Shown here in pieces: positions 1 to 8,095 of a stretch of 33,034 bases of DNA; positions within the stretch are counted from its first letter, which is position 1, and each line of letters opens with the position of its first letter. This DNA is from Candidatus Bacteroides merdavium (GTDB lineage Bacteria; Bacteroidota; Bacteroidia; Bacteroidales; Bacteroidaceae): positions 1-33,034 of the forward strand of contig DXAV01000016.1 in assembly GCA_019116805.1 (NCBI GenBank). Reading direction: 5' to 3'. A program made the position numbers and the translations under genes. The notes beneath the pieces were generated by a model that was not told the origin of the DNA, made no database searches, and was given only the letters and a program-made list of their open reading frames with translations.

Positions 1-1077
1 CTTTACTTTACGGCGCCGGCCGACAGCCTGCCATTACTCAAGGGGCTTAACTTTGACGAACGCGATGCCTTTGTGGTGGAGCAGACGACAGGGCGTAACG
101 ATACGATTCACTATTGGATAAAAGACTCCTTGCTCTACAAACGGGATACGTTGCGGGCGGAGATAACCTATTTGGAAACCGACTCGTTGGGAAAGCTGGT
201 GCCACGGACAGACACCCTGCGTTTACAATCCAAACTGACCTACGAGAAACAGGTAAAACAGAAGAAGGAACAGGACGAAAAGACGCTGGAAGCTTTGCGC
301 AAGGAAGCTAAGAAGAAAAAGAAACGCGATGCCGATGGTAATGTGATAGACCCCCCGGAACCGGTCCTGCCGACCGAGTTCTTGCCCATGGAGGTATATG
401 CTCCTTCTTCGATGGATGTTTACGACTATATCACCCTTACCTTCCAGGAGCCTTTGGCCCGTATTGATACGGCTGCCTTCCACATGCAGCAGAAGGTTGA
501 TACCTTGTGGCAGGATATACCTTTCGACTTCCAGCGCGACTCGCTGGATCTGAAAGTATATAATGTTTTTGCCGATTTTGAGCTGGGCGAGAGCTATCAG
601 TTTGCGGTGGACTCGGCTGCTATCCAAGGGCTTTATGGCTTGACCACGGATAAAGTGAAGCAGGAATTTAAGGTGAAGGCGTTGGAGGAATACGGCACTA
701 TCCTTTTTGATATTGTTGGTGCGGACTCAGCCTCGTTCGTCGAGCTGTTGGATGCACAGGATAAAGTGATACGGACGGTATCTGTTGTCGATGGAAAGGC
801 TGATTTTTATTATTTGACGCCGGGAAAGTACGGTGCCCGTTTGATAGCTGATAGAAACAGAAATGGGAAATGGGATACAGGTAATTTTGAGGAACATATA
901 CAGCCCGAAATGGTTTATTATTATTTCCAGTTGCTCGAATTGAAAGCCAATTTTGAACTACAGCAGACTTGGAACTTGTCTGACAGGCCTTTGGATCAAC
1001 AGAAGCCTATGGATCTTAAGAAACAGAAGCCGGAAGAGAGCAAGAAGAAAAAAGGAAATACCAGTACTAACCGATAA
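1..1077 (+). CDS. Ig-like domain surface protein, 3' part only
   Basis: The frame is open from the first base, so this is the C-terminal 358 residues of a longer protein whose start lies outside the window. The visible part has a charged Lys/Glu-rich linker (about residues 77-115), then beta-rich segments resembling Ig-like or carboxypeptidase-regulatory folds, including a calcium-loop-like DRNRNGKWDTG stretch, and a very lysine-rich C-terminal tail. Bacteroides commonly has a large SbsA/Big_5 Ig-like lipoprotein just upstream of a DUF3108 gene, and that is the arrangement here, with a 13-nt gap to the next gene. The GTG at 73 is internal and is not proposed as a start. The function is unknown; an envelope location is inferred from the family. 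Confidence 0.75.
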   Translation, partial: LYFTAPADSLPLLKGLNFDERDAFVVEQTTGRNDTIHYWIKDSLLYKRDTLRAEITYLETDSLGKLVPRTDTLRLQSKLTYEKQVKQKKEQDEKTLEALRKEAKKKKKRDADGNVIDPPEPVLPTEFLPMEVYAPSSMDVYDYITLTFQEPLARIDTAAFHMQQKVDTLWQDIPFDFQRDSLDLKVYNVFADFELGESYQFAVDSAAIQGLYGLTTDKVKQEFKVKALEEYGTILFDIVGADSASFVELLDAQDKVIRTVSVVDGKADFYYLTPGKYGARLIADRNRNGKWDTGNFEEHIQPEMVYYYFQLLELKANFELQQTWNLSDRPLDQQKPMDLKKQKPEESKKKKGNTSTNR

Positions 1078-1090
1078 TTTGTTGTAGAAA

Positions 1091-1948
1091 ATGAAAGAGG
1101 TAGTAAATGTAAGACAAAAGTGCAGGTTGCTGGGATGGCTGATGGCAGGATTTTTATTCTTGCTTTTCGCTACCCCTTTGCATGCGCAATGTCCGGCCGA
1201 GAACAAAGCATTTAAGTCGGGCGAGCATGTGATGTACGACCTTTATTTTAACTGGAAATTTATATGGGTCAAGGCTGGTTTGGCCAGCTTGACGACCAAT
1301 GCAACCACTTATCAACATCGGCCGGCTTTTCGTTTCAATTTGCTTTCGATAAGCAGTAAGCGGGTTGATTTCTTTTTTAAAATGCGCGATACTTTAACCT
1401 GTTATGTCAGTGACCGTCTGGAGCCGTTGTATTTTCGTAAGGGAGCTGAGGAAGGAAAACGCTATACGGTAGATGAGGCTTGGTTCAACTACAAAGATGG
1501 TGTTTCCCATGTGCGGCAAAGTCGCTCGTGGCTAGGTGGTCGGGTGGACACGATGTCCTACAGCGATAGTCGTTGTATCTTCGACATGCTGAGTATCTTG
1601 GCTCAAGCGCGTTCCTATGATCCGAAGGATTATAAGGTCGGACAAAAGATACGGTTCCCTATGGCAACGGGGCGTAAGGTAGAAGAGCAGACATTGATCT
1701 ATCGTGGTAAGGAGAATATTAAAGCCAATAATGACACTACCTATCGTTGTTTGGTATTCTCTTTTGTGGAATATGTCAAGGACGGCAACAAAGAGAAGGA
1801 AAAGGAGGTTATCACATTCTTTGTTTCGGATGACAGAAACCATCTGCCCATTCGCCTTGATCTGTACCTCAACTTTGGTTGTGCCAAGGCATTTCTGACC
1901 AGCGTACGAGGTAACCGTTATCCGTTGGACTGCATTGTGAAGGATTAG
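1091..1948 (+). CDS. DUF3108 domain-containing exported protein
   Basis: The product is 285 residues. The first 33 or so form a signal peptide: charged start, hydrophobic stretch GFLFLLFATPL, then an Ala-x-Ala-like HAQ cut site. The rest is a beta-strand-rich body matching the DUF3108 pattern, with early G-E-x-x-x-Y-D-L-Y-F-N-W-K and a late P-I-R-L-D-L-Y-L segment. DUF3108 proteins are periplasmic or outer-membrane-associated and lack a settled function. The gene follows the Ig-like gene by 13 nt and is probably cotranscribed with it. It converges on the thioesterase gene, with a hairpin between the two. Confidence 0.8.
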   Translation: MKEVVNVRQKCRLLGWLMAGFLFLLFATPLHAQCPAENKAFKSGEHVMYDLYFNWKFIWVKAGLASLTTNATTYQHRPAFRFNLLSISSKRVDFFFKMRDTLTCYVSDRLEPLYFRKGAEEGKRYTVDEAWFNYKDGVSHVRQSRSWLGGRVDTMSYSDSRCIFDMLSILAQARSYDPKDYKVGQKIRFPMATGRKVEEQTLIYRGKENIKANNDTTYRCLVFSFVEYVKDGNKEKEKEVITFFVSDDRNHLPIRLDLYLNFGCAKAFLTSVRGNRYPLDCIVKD

Positions 1949-1968
1949 CGGTGGAATGTTTCGTCCGT

Positions 1969-1989
1969 TTCCGTCCGTTATGGACGGAA
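1969..1989. terminator. Hairpin between convergent genes
   Basis: TTCCGTCC, GTTAT, GGACGGAA forms an 8-bp perfect stem with a 5-nt loop. It lies 20 bp after the DUF3108 stop and overlaps the last codons of the convergent thioesterase. There is no long T run, so a terminator role is inferred from stem and position. Confidence 0.5.
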
Positions 1990-2382
1990 GGGGAGCGGGT
2001 CGGATTTGCGGAATACGCTCGACTCGAAGGTTGCTATCAGCTCGCCGCGCTGGTTGGTGATGTCAATCTGGTAATATCCGGTACTGCGTCCGGTATATCT
2101 TTCGCGTGCTTCCGCATAAAGAGTGTCGCCTGTACCACTTGCACGCAGGAAAGTGATGTTGGAGGAAAGGGAGAATGCCAGTGTGCCGTGTGAGTTGGCT
2201 GCTGCTGCCAATGCCAGGTCGGCCAGGGTGAAGAGTACACCGCCTTGGGTGCGGTTGCCGGCATTCAGGTGTATATCTGTAATTGTTAGTTGTGCTTTGC
2301 TATAACCTTCCTTTACTTCTGTCAGTTCAATGCCGACACTGTCGGCAAACCGGTCGTTTTTGAAGAATTCTTGTGGTGTCAT
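1978..2382 (-). CDS. PaaI-like hotdog-fold thioesterase
   Basis: The product is 134 residues, a normal length for the PaaI/YbgC-like hotdog family, which hydrolyses acyl-CoA or related thioesters in the cytoplasm. The motif N-A-G-N-R-T-Q-G-G-V-L-F-T-L-A-D (about residues 41-56) matches the family's HG-G-V-hxxLaD active-site helix, with Asn/Gln where many members have His-Gly. The later S-N-I-T-F-L-R-A segment matches the second conserved strand. In many Bacteroidetes a similar protein sits near menaquinone genes, but nothing here points to that pathway. The gene stands alone, transcribed leftward from a putative promoter at 2462-2469. The substrate cannot be called from sequence. Confidence 0.82.
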   Translation of the reverse strand: MTPQEFFKNDRFADSVGIELTEVKEGYSKAQLTITDIHLNAGNRTQGGVLFTLADLALAAAANSHGTLAFSLSSNITFLRASGTGDTLYAEARERYTGRSTGYYQIDITNQRGELIATFESSVFRKSDPLPFRP

Positions 2383-2461
2383 ATTCTGTTACTTTAAAGG
2401 TGAATCAACTTTGTTACGGGTTTTGTTGCTCTGTTTGGTGTGAAAAAGATGTTTCCGTCTG

Positions 2462-2469
2462 CAAATGTA
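2462..2469 (-). promoter_or_regulatory. -7 element for the thioesterase gene
   Basis: The minus strand reads TACATTTG, matching the Bacteroides -7 consensus TAnnTTTG, about 80 nt before the thioesterase start. No clear -33 TTTG was found. Confidence 0.5.
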
Positions 2470-2524
2470 ACAATTTTGCCCTTTAACTGTATGATTTAGG
2501 TATATATATCTTGTTGAATAGGCG

Positions 2525-2532
2525 TATCTTTG
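2525..2532 (+). promoter_or_regulatory. -7 element for the GH88-sulfatase unit
   Basis: TATCTTTG matches the Bacteroides -7 consensus and lies 47 nt upstream of the GH88 start. It is divergent from the thioesterase promoter. The -33 element is not recognisable. Confidence 0.55.
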
Positions 2533-2579
2533 CAGTTGTCAAATAGCATGAACTATACATTAATTTATAATCCTTTGTT

Positions 2580-3782
2580 ATGAAAACAACACTGACAACC
2601 TTGGGGGTATCTCTCCTGATTTTTGCAAGTTGCGCAGGCCAGAAGAAGGCGGAAAGTAACTTTATCCAAGACAACATCGATAATGCTGTGGCACAGCATA
2701 CATTGCAGACAGACATTATCGAGAAATCCGGTAAAATTTTGAATCCTCGTACCATCGAAAAGGATGGAAGTATCCACTATGTGCCCATCGATGACTGGTG
2801 TTCTGGCTTTTTCCCCGGCAATATGTGGTTGACTTATGAGCTGACCGGCGATCAGAAATGGGAGAAGCTGGCCGAGAAATATACGGAAGATTTGGACTCG
2901 GTGAAGCATTTGAAGTGGCATCACGATGTTGGCTTCATGATCGGTTGCAGTTATCTGAACGGTTATCGTCTGGCTGGAAAGACAGAATATAAGGATGTGA
3001 TTGTTGAGGCTGCCAAGTCGTTGTCCACCCGTTTCCGCCCGGGAGCAGGTGTCATTCAGTCATGGGATGCAGACAAAGGTTGGCAGGGAACACGCGGTTG
3101 GAAATGTCCTGTAATCATTGACAATATGATGAACCTCGAACTTTTGTTCGAAGCTACTCGTCTGTCTGGTGATTCCACGTTCTATAACATCGCCGTAAAG
3201 CATGCTGACACTACTTTGGCGAACCATTTCCGTGAGGATAACAGTTGCTATCACGTAGTGGACTATGATCCCGAAACTGGTGAAGTACGCAGCAAGCAAA
3301 CTGCACAAGGCTATGCCGATGAATCGGCTTGGGCACGTGGACAGGCATGGGCCTTGTATGGATATACCACCTGCTACCGTTATACGCATGACAAGAAGTA
3401 TCTGGATCAGGCAGAAAAGGTTTATAACTTTATTTTCAACAATAAGAATTTGCCTGCCGACCTTGTTCCTTATTGGGATTATGATGCTCCCAATATCCCG
3501 AATGAACCGCGTGATGCTTCTTCAGCAGCCTGTACATCCTCGGCATTATATGAGTTGAGTACTTATGTCCCTGACAAGAACTATAAGGAAACGGCCGACC
3601 GCATTATGGAAAGCCTGGCTTCTCCTGCCTACCGTGCTGAGGTGGGTACAAACGGTAACTTCATCTTGATGCACTCTGTAGGAAGCATTCCTCATGGTGC
3701 TGAAATTGATGTGCCTCTGAACTATGCCGACTATTATTTCCTTGAAGCTTTGATGCGCAAGCGCGATTTGGAACAGAAGTAA
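2580..3782 (+). CDS. GH88 unsaturated glucuronyl hydrolase, lipoprotein
   Basis: The product is 400 residues with a lipoprotein signal ending in F-A-S-C18, so the enzyme is probably anchored facing the periplasm. GH88 enzymes hydrolyse the unsaturated uronic acid left at the non-reducing end of lyase-generated glycosaminoglycan oligosaccharides. The family signature is present: H-H-D116-V-G-F and I-I-D181-N-M-M-N fit the two catalytic-site aspartates of UGL enzymes (Asp88 and Asp149 in Bacillus UGL), followed by the E-S-A-W-A-R-G-Q-A-W-A-L-Y-G-Y helix of the (alpha/alpha)6 barrel. A sulfatase follows 117 bp downstream. The pair resembles the B. thetaiotaomicron BT3348-BT3349 chondroitin/dermatan sulfate pair, recalled from memory. 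Family assignment is firm; the exact substrate is inference. Confidence 0.92.
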   Translation: MKTTLTTLGVSLLIFASCAGQKKAESNFIQDNIDNAVAQHTLQTDIIEKSGKILNPRTIEKDGSIHYVPIDDWCSGFFPGNMWLTYELTGDQKWEKLAEKYTEDLDSVKHLKWHHDVGFMIGCSYLNGYRLAGKTEYKDVIVEAAKSLSTRFRPGAGVIQSWDADKGWQGTRGWKCPVIIDNMMNLELLFEATRLSGDSTFYNIAVKHADTTLANHFREDNSCYHVVDYDPETGEVRSKQTAQGYADESAWARGQAWALYGYTTCYRYTHDKKYLDQAEKVYNFIFNNKNLPADLVPYWDYDAPNIPNEPRDASSAACTSSALYELSTYVPDKNYKETADRIMESLASPAYRAEVGTNGNFILMHSVGSIPHGAEIDVPLNYADYYFLEALMRKRDLEQK

Positions 3783-3808
3783 GAAATTTTGTGAAGTAAT
3801 AAGCTGCG

Positions 3809-3873
3809 CGGGCTACAGGTTGCAGGTAATGATGACTTAGGGTTGGACCTGCAGTTTGTAGCCCGTCTTTGTT
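3809..3873 (+). terminator. Long GC-rich hairpin between GH88 and sulfatase
   Basis: The arms at 3809-3827 and 3847-3865 pair over 19 positions, with sixteen Watson-Crick pairs and three consecutive G-U pairs when read as plus-strand RNA. A TCTTTGTTT tract follows. On the minus strand those three pairs would be C-A mismatches, so the fold suits the plus transcript. It could terminate part of the transcription after GH88, or stabilise the GH88 message and lower sulfatase expression. No separate sulfatase promoter was seen. Confidence 0.65.
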
Positions 3874-3899
3874 TATTCCCCTAAAACAATAAACAGACC

Positions 3900-5444
3900 A
3901 TGAAACATCCTTTGAACCTTATGTGGGGTGGGGTAGGTTTGCTGGCCCTGGCAGGATGCAAAGCCCAACAGCCCGAACAGATCCAACAGCCCAATGTGAT
4001 TTATGTTTTTCCAGACCAGTATCGTAATCATGCGATGGAGTTTTGGGGACAGGAAGGCTTCCGCGAACATGTTAACTTTCGCAATGATCCTGTCCATACG
4101 CCTCGTTTGAATGATTTTGCCCGTGAGTCCGTAGTGCTTACTTCGATGCAAAGCAACTGTCCTTTGAGTAGTCCGCACCGCGGCATTCTGCTGACAGGTA
4201 TGTATCCCAACAAAAGTGGCGTTCCCTTGAATTGTAACTCCAATCGTCCTATCAGTTCGTTGCGTGAGGATGTAGAGTGTGTGAGCGATGTGTTCAGCAA
4301 GGCCGGATACGATTGCGCTTACTTCGGCAAGCTGCATGCGGACTGCCCTACGCCTAATGACCCCAATAATCCTGGGAACTATGTGGAGGAACAGGTGCCC
4401 GCCTGGGATGCTTATACTCCGAAGGAACGTCGTCATGGCTTCAATTACTGGTATTCCTACGGTACGTTCGACGTACATAAGGATCCTCATTATTGGGATA
4501 CCAAGGGCCATCGTCACGATCCCAAGGAATGGTCGCCCCTGCACGAAGCGAAGATGGTGGTCAGTTACCTGAAAAACGAAGGAAACGTGCGCGATACACA
4601 AAAGCCCTTTTTTATTATGGTGGGCATGAATCCGCCTCACAGTCCATACCGTTCTTTGGATGACTGCATGGAGGAAGACTTCAATCTCTATAAAGATATA
4701 CCGTTGGACAGCCTGCTGGTACGTCCCAACGCTGATTCCAAGATGGGAAAGGCGGCCAGTGCACCTTATTACTTTGCTTCGGTGACCGGTGTGGATCGTG
4801 CTTTCGGGCAGATACTCGATGCGCTGAAGGAACTGGGACTGGACAAGAATACCATCGTCATCTTCTCGTCCGACCACGGCGAGACCATGTGCAGCCAGGG
4901 CACCGATGATCCTAAGAATTCGCCTTATGCCGAGTCGATGAACGTGCCTTTCCTTGTCCGCTATCCCGGTAAGCTGACGCCACGTGTGGACAATCTGATG
5001 ATGTCTTCGCCCGACATCATGCCTACTTTGCTGGGCCTCGCCGGATTGGCTGACTCCATTCCCGCAACGGTCCAGGGGCGCAATTATGCACCGCTTTTCT
5101 TCGATGAAAAGGCCGATATTGTACGTCCTACGGGGGCGCTCTACATTCAGAATATGGACGGCGCGAAGGATGCTGACGGTAAGGTACGGACTTATTTCCC
5201 TTCGGCCCGTGGTTTTAAGTCTGCCAAATATACGTTGGCCCTTTACATTGACCGCAAGGACCACAAGCTGACCAAGAGTCTGCTCTTTGACGACGAAAAC
5301 GACCCTTATCAGCTGAACAACCTGCCGCTGGACAAACACCCCGAAGTGGTGAAGGAACTTTGTACCGAGATGGGCAAGGTGTTGAAGGAGATAGAAGACC
5401 CCTGGTATCTGGAAGGTATTCTGAAGGACATGATACCATATTGA
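3900..5444 (+). CDS. S1-type sulfatase, lipoprotein, serine-type formylglycine site
   Basis: The product is 514 residues with a lipoprotein signal ending L-A-L-A-G-C20. The sulfatase signature S90-S-P-H-R94-G-I-L-L-T-G gives a serine as the residue to be converted to formylglycine, the type handled by the radical-SAM anaerobic maturase (anSME) in Bacteroides. Metal and substrate residues of the alkaline-phosphatase fold are visible: P-D39-Q near the start, the N-P-P-H-S-P segment, and S-S-D-H-G-E late in the protein. The enzyme removes sulfate esters, most likely from chondroitin or dermatan sulfate, given the GH88 partner upstream. BT3349, the B. thetaiotaomicron counterpart I recall, is reported as a 4-O-sulfatase acting on chains, but regiospecificity cannot be read here. 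A palindromic array and a terminator follow. Confidence 0.93.
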   Translation: MKHPLNLMWGGVGLLALAGCKAQQPEQIQQPNVIYVFPDQYRNHAMEFWGQEGFREHVNFRNDPVHTPRLNDFARESVVLTSMQSNCPLSSPHRGILLTGMYPNKSGVPLNCNSNRPISSLREDVECVSDVFSKAGYDCAYFGKLHADCPTPNDPNNPGNYVEEQVPAWDAYTPKERRHGFNYWYSYGTFDVHKDPHYWDTKGHRHDPKEWSPLHEAKMVVSYLKNEGNVRDTQKPFFIMVGMNPPHSPYRSLDDCMEEDFNLYKDIPLDSLLVRPNADSKMGKAASAPYYFASVTGVDRAFGQILDALKELGLDKNTIVIFSSDHGETMCSQGTDDPKNSPYAESMNVPFLVRYPGKLTPRVDNLMMSSPDIMPTLLGLAGLADSIPATVQGRNYAPLFFDEKADIVRPTGALYIQNMDGAKDADGKVRTYFPSARGFKSAKYTLALYIDRKDHKLTKSLLFDDENDPYQLNNLPLDKHPEVVKELCTEMGKVLKEIEDPWYLEGILKDMIPY

Positions 5445-5487
5445 TGCCGTTTTTTCTCTTTCTTGACAGAAATATGTCCTTGCATGC

Positions 5488-5602
5488 TGACGAAGTGCTT
5501 CCTGAGGGTCTGACGCAGTGCTTTGTCACCCTCTCAGGAAGTGCTTCGTGACAACCTCACGAAGCACTGTGTCAGACCGTCACGAAGCACTGTGTCGCAG
5601 CG
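5488..5602. repeat. Five-unit tandem array, 23-bp period
   Basis: Five units start at 5488, 5511, 5534, 5557 and 5580, exactly 23 bp apart. Unit positions 1, 3, 5, 7, 8, 11, 12 and 16 are the same in all five (T, A, G, A, G, C, T, T), and the last seven positions drift. Units 1-3 carry the word AAGTGCTT or a close variant. Units 4 and 5 share TCACGAAGCACTGTGTC, largely the complement of unit 3's word. The array lies between the convergent sulfatase and cysS genes and can fold into long hairpins. Confidence 0.8.
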
Positions 5603-5630
5603 CCTCCCTGCGGGCGGTGGTGATAGGATA

Positions 5631-5675
5631 CAAGCGAGGCTGCATCCCGTATCATTGTGGGTGCAGCCTCGCTTG
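5631..5675. terminator. Strong terminator between sulfatase and cysS
   Basis: CAAGCGAGGCTGCA (5631-5644) is perfectly complementary to 5662-5675. The 17-nt loop itself starts with CCC and ends with GGG. CTTTTAT follows on the plus strand. It sits just after the tandem array and 26 bp from the cysS stop, so it can serve either convergent gene. Confidence 0.8.
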
Positions 5676-5701
5676 CTTTTATCGGAAGGTTGCCTCCTGT
5701 T

Positions 5702-7177
5702 TTATTTGTTCAGTTTCCATTCCGAACCGTCCTTGCCGTCCTTGATTTCGAAGCCGAGGGCGGTCAGCTCGTTGCGGATCTTGTCGCTCGTAGCCCAGTC
5801 TTTGTTGGCCTTGGCCTTGGCGCGCTCTTCCAGCAGCATATCTACTACGTGGCCGAAGGCTTCTTCGCGGGCGGCGTTCGAGGCGTTTTCAGCCTTCAGT
5901 CCCAGGATGTCGAAGCAGAAGAGGCGGAAGGTCTCTTTCAGTTCGTCCAGGTCGGCTGCTGTGATGGTGTCGTTACCGGCCAGGATGTTGTTCACCATCT
6001 TGGCACCGTCGAACAGGTGGGCGATGACGATGGGCGTGTTCAGGTCGTCGTCCATGGCGTCGTAGCACTTCTCGCGCAGTGCCTTTACATCTACTGTCGA
6101 TGCCTGTGCGGGCGTTATTTTCTCCAGTCCGCTGACGGCGTCCATCAGTCGGGCCAATCCTTTCTCGGCAGCCTTCAGGGCTTCGTTGCCGAAGTCCACC
6201 GTGCTGCGGTAGTGGGCCTGCAGAGTGAAGAAGCGGATGGTCATCGGCGTGTAGGCCTGCTCCAGCAGCGGATGTGTGCCGGTGAAGAGCTGTTCCAGTG
6301 TGATGAAGTTGTTGTAGCTCTTGCCCATCTTCTGTCCGTTGACGGTCAGCATGTTGTTGTGCATCCAGTAATGTACCATGTCGTCGCCCTGGCTGGCCAC
6401 GCTTTGTGCGATTTCGCATTCGTGGTGGGGGAAGATGAGGTCCATACCGCCTCCGTGGATGTCGAAGTGTTCGCCCAGGTACTTGCGCCCCATGGCCGTA
6501 CACTCGCAGTGCCAACCGGGGAAACCGTTACCCCAGGGTGAGGGCCAACGCATGATGTGTTCGGGCTGGGCGTTCTTCCACAGGGCAAAGTCAGCAGGGT
6601 TGCGCTTCTCGTCCTGTCCGTCCAGCTCGCGAGTGGTGTTGAGCACGTCGTCCAGGTTACGGCCCGAAAGCTTGCCGTAGTGGTGGTCGTGATTGTATTT
6701 GGCCACATCGAAGTATACGGAACCCTTGCTTTCGTAGGCATATCCGTTCTTCAGGATTTCCTTTACCAGTTCAATCTGCTCGATGATGTGTCCCGATGCT
6801 TGCGGCTCGATGCTGGGACGCAGCACGCCCAGTGCATCCATGGCCTCGTGGTAGCGGTTGGCATAGTATTGTGCCACTTCCATCGGCTCCAGCTGTTCCA
6901 GGCGGGCTTTCTTGGCTATCTTGTCCTCGCCTTCGTCGGCGTCGTGTTCCAGGTGGCCCACGTCGGTGATGTTGCGCACGTAGCGCACTTTATATCCCAG
7001 ATGTTTGAGGTAGCGGAAGAGGATATCGAAGGTAATGGCCGGACGGGCGTGTCCCAGGTGTGGGTCGCCATAGACCGTAGGGCCGCAGACGTACATACCC
7101 ACGTGCGGGGCGTGCAGCGGCTTGAATACTTCTTTCCTTCGGGTCAGCGTGTTGTAAATCGTCAGTTGATGTTCCAT
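5702..7177 (-). CDS. cysS: Cysteinyl-tRNA synthetase
   Basis: The product is 491 residues, usual for this class Ia synthetase, which charges tRNA-Cys with cysteine in the cytoplasm. The class I signatures are present: H-L-G-H-A-R (HIGH-type) near residue 40 after the C-G-P-T-V-Y-G metal-binding segment, and K-M-G-K-S (KMSKS-type) near residue 285. The zinc-site segment G-W-H-C-E-C and H-H-E-C-E-I-A lie between them. It is transcribed alone and leftward from a clear -7 element at 7209-7216, with the terminator and palindromic array beyond its 3' end. Confidence 0.97.
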   Translation of the reverse strand: MEHQLTIYNTLTRRKEVFKPLHAPHVGMYVCGPTVYGDPHLGHARPAITFDILFRYLKHLGYKVRYVRNITDVGHLEHDADEGEDKIAKKARLEQLEPMEVAQYYANRYHEAMDALGVLRPSIEPQASGHIIEQIELVKEILKNGYAYESKGSVYFDVAKYNHDHHYGKLSGRNLDDVLNTTRELDGQDEKRNPADFALWKNAQPEHIMRWPSPWGNGFPGWHCECTAMGRKYLGEHFDIHGGGMDLIFPHHECEIAQSVASQGDDMVHYWMHNNMLTVNGQKMGKSYNNFITLEQLFTGTHPLLEQAYTPMTIRFFTLQAHYRSTVDFGNEALKAAEKGLARLMDAVSGLEKITPAQASTVDVKALREKCYDAMDDDLNTPIVIAHLFDGAKMVNNILAGNDTITAADLDELKETFRLFCFDILGLKAENASNAAREEAFGHVVDMLLEERAKAKANKDWATSDKIRNELTALGFEIKDGKDGSEWKLNK

Positions 7178-7208
7178 ATTGTTAGGTTTTTGTTTCCAGT
7201 TGAAAGCA

Positions 7209-7216
7209 CAAAGTTA
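7209..7216 (-). promoter_or_regulatory. -7 element for cysS
   Basis: The minus strand reads TAACTTTG, matching TAnnTTTG, 31 nt upstream of the cysS ATG. No convincing -33 motif was seen. The remaining bases up to 7369 show no clear plus-strand promoter. Confidence 0.55.
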
Positions 7217-7369
7217 CTGTTTTTCGGATAAGTAGCTCCATGATGGCCCTGTTTTTTTGCCGGCATCTTACTTCGCTGTTTCCTTGTTAACGTTTGTTAG
7301 GACTCGTTTGTGCAGTATTTCCGGCCTTGCCATCTTTCTAAAGCAAAGACTAACTGACTAAACTGAACA

Positions 7370-7987
7370 ATGATTATGAAAAAAGAAATGAAATTCAACC
7401 GCCTTTTTGTATCCTTGATGTTGGCCGGCTGTACGCTGGGTTTTGTTGCCTGCAGCGACGACGACGATCCCCAAAACCCCACTGAACCGAAAGTAGAAGA
7501 TGTGTACGGTGACTATACCGGCTTGATGCAGACCGCCTTGTTGGATCAGTCGACTTTTGCCGAAGGAGAAGGTGAGGAACCTGCAGGCGTTGATGTGGCT
7601 GCTCAGGTGAAGAACGATACCGTTTACTTCGATGAGTTCCCCGTGCGCGACCTGATTGTTTCCATCGTCGGAGAGGAATCGGCCGATGCCATCGTTGAGG
7701 CTATTGGTAAGGTGAGCTACAAGGTGGGTTATGAGGCTACGATGACTGCCGCCAAGGACAGTGTCTATATGGCATTCGATCCGAAACCGCTGGAAATCTC
7801 CGTACCGATGGGGACAGACAATACGTTGACCGTAAAGGTAGAAGTGGCAGCCGCCAACAAGGGCAACTACGAGTTCGAGACAAAGAATCTGAACCTGGGA
7901 CTTGAAGCCAGCAGCGTGACGGTCAACGACCAGCCTTTCCCTGCTTTCCCTGCTACCGGATTTACCTTTGAGATGAAGAAAAAATAA
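7370..7987 (+). CDS. Small lipoprotein, DUF4840-like
   Basis: The product is 205 residues. The signal ends L-G-F-V-A-C and is followed by a run of acidic residues (S-D-D-D-D), which is common at the N-terminus of Bacteroides lipoproteins and may direct surface export. The remainder is an acidic beta-rich domain with the pattern V-Y-G-D-Y-T-G-L-M near its start, resembling DUF4840 or calycin-like Bacteroides lipoproteins. The family assignment is from memory and only moderately sure. Either ATG 7370 or ATG 7376 could be the start. It appears monocistronic and is closed by a good terminator at 8028-8059. The function is unknown. Confidence 0.7.
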   Translation: MIMKKEMKFNRLFVSLMLAGCTLGFVACSDDDDPQNPTEPKVEDVYGDYTGLMQTALLDQSTFAEGEGEEPAGVDVAAQVKNDTVYFDEFPVRDLIVSIVGEESADAIVEAIGKVSYKVGYEATMTAAKDSVYMAFDPKPLEISVPMGTDNTLTVKVEVAAANKGNYEFETKNLNLGLEASSVTVNDQPFPAFPATGFTFEMKKK

Positions 7988-8027
7988 GTAAAACGAATGA
8001 ATAACTGCAAGTTAGTCTGATACCGAT

Positions 8028-8059
8028 AAAAGGGATGCCCGTCGTGGCATCCTTTTTTT
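8028..8059 (+). terminator. Rho-independent terminator of the small lipoprotein gene
   Basis: AAAAGGGATGCC (8028-8039) pairs with 8046-8057 across a CGTCGT loop, with one G-U pair, and runs into seven T bases. This is a classic intrinsic terminator. It ends one base before the next gene's -7 element. Confidence 0.85.
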
Positions 8060-8060
8060 G

Positions 8061-8068
8061 TATCTTTG
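8061..8068 (+). promoter_or_regulatory. -7 element for the tRNA thiolase gene
   Basis: TATCTTTG matches the Bacteroides -7 consensus, 27 nt upstream of the ATG at 8096. It abuts the preceding terminator's T tract. Confidence 0.55.
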
Positions 8069-8095
8069 CCTCCGTAACGCTTAACAGACCGAACG

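Noticed and set aside
3873..5339. Long open frame on the minus strand opposite the sulfatase
   Set aside because: It is a shadow of the sulfatase gene. The sulfatase has a clear signal and catalytic motifs, while the antisense product is low-complexity in His, Arg and Ile with no recognisable domain.
5488..5602. CRISPR array
   Set aside because: The period is only 23 bp, there are no unique spacers of 28 bp or more between identical repeats, units invert within the array, and no cas gene is nearby.
5517..6541. Plus-strand frames running through the array and opposite cysS
   Set aside because: They are explained by repetitive sequence and by antisense of cysS. No ribosome binding site or domain was seen.
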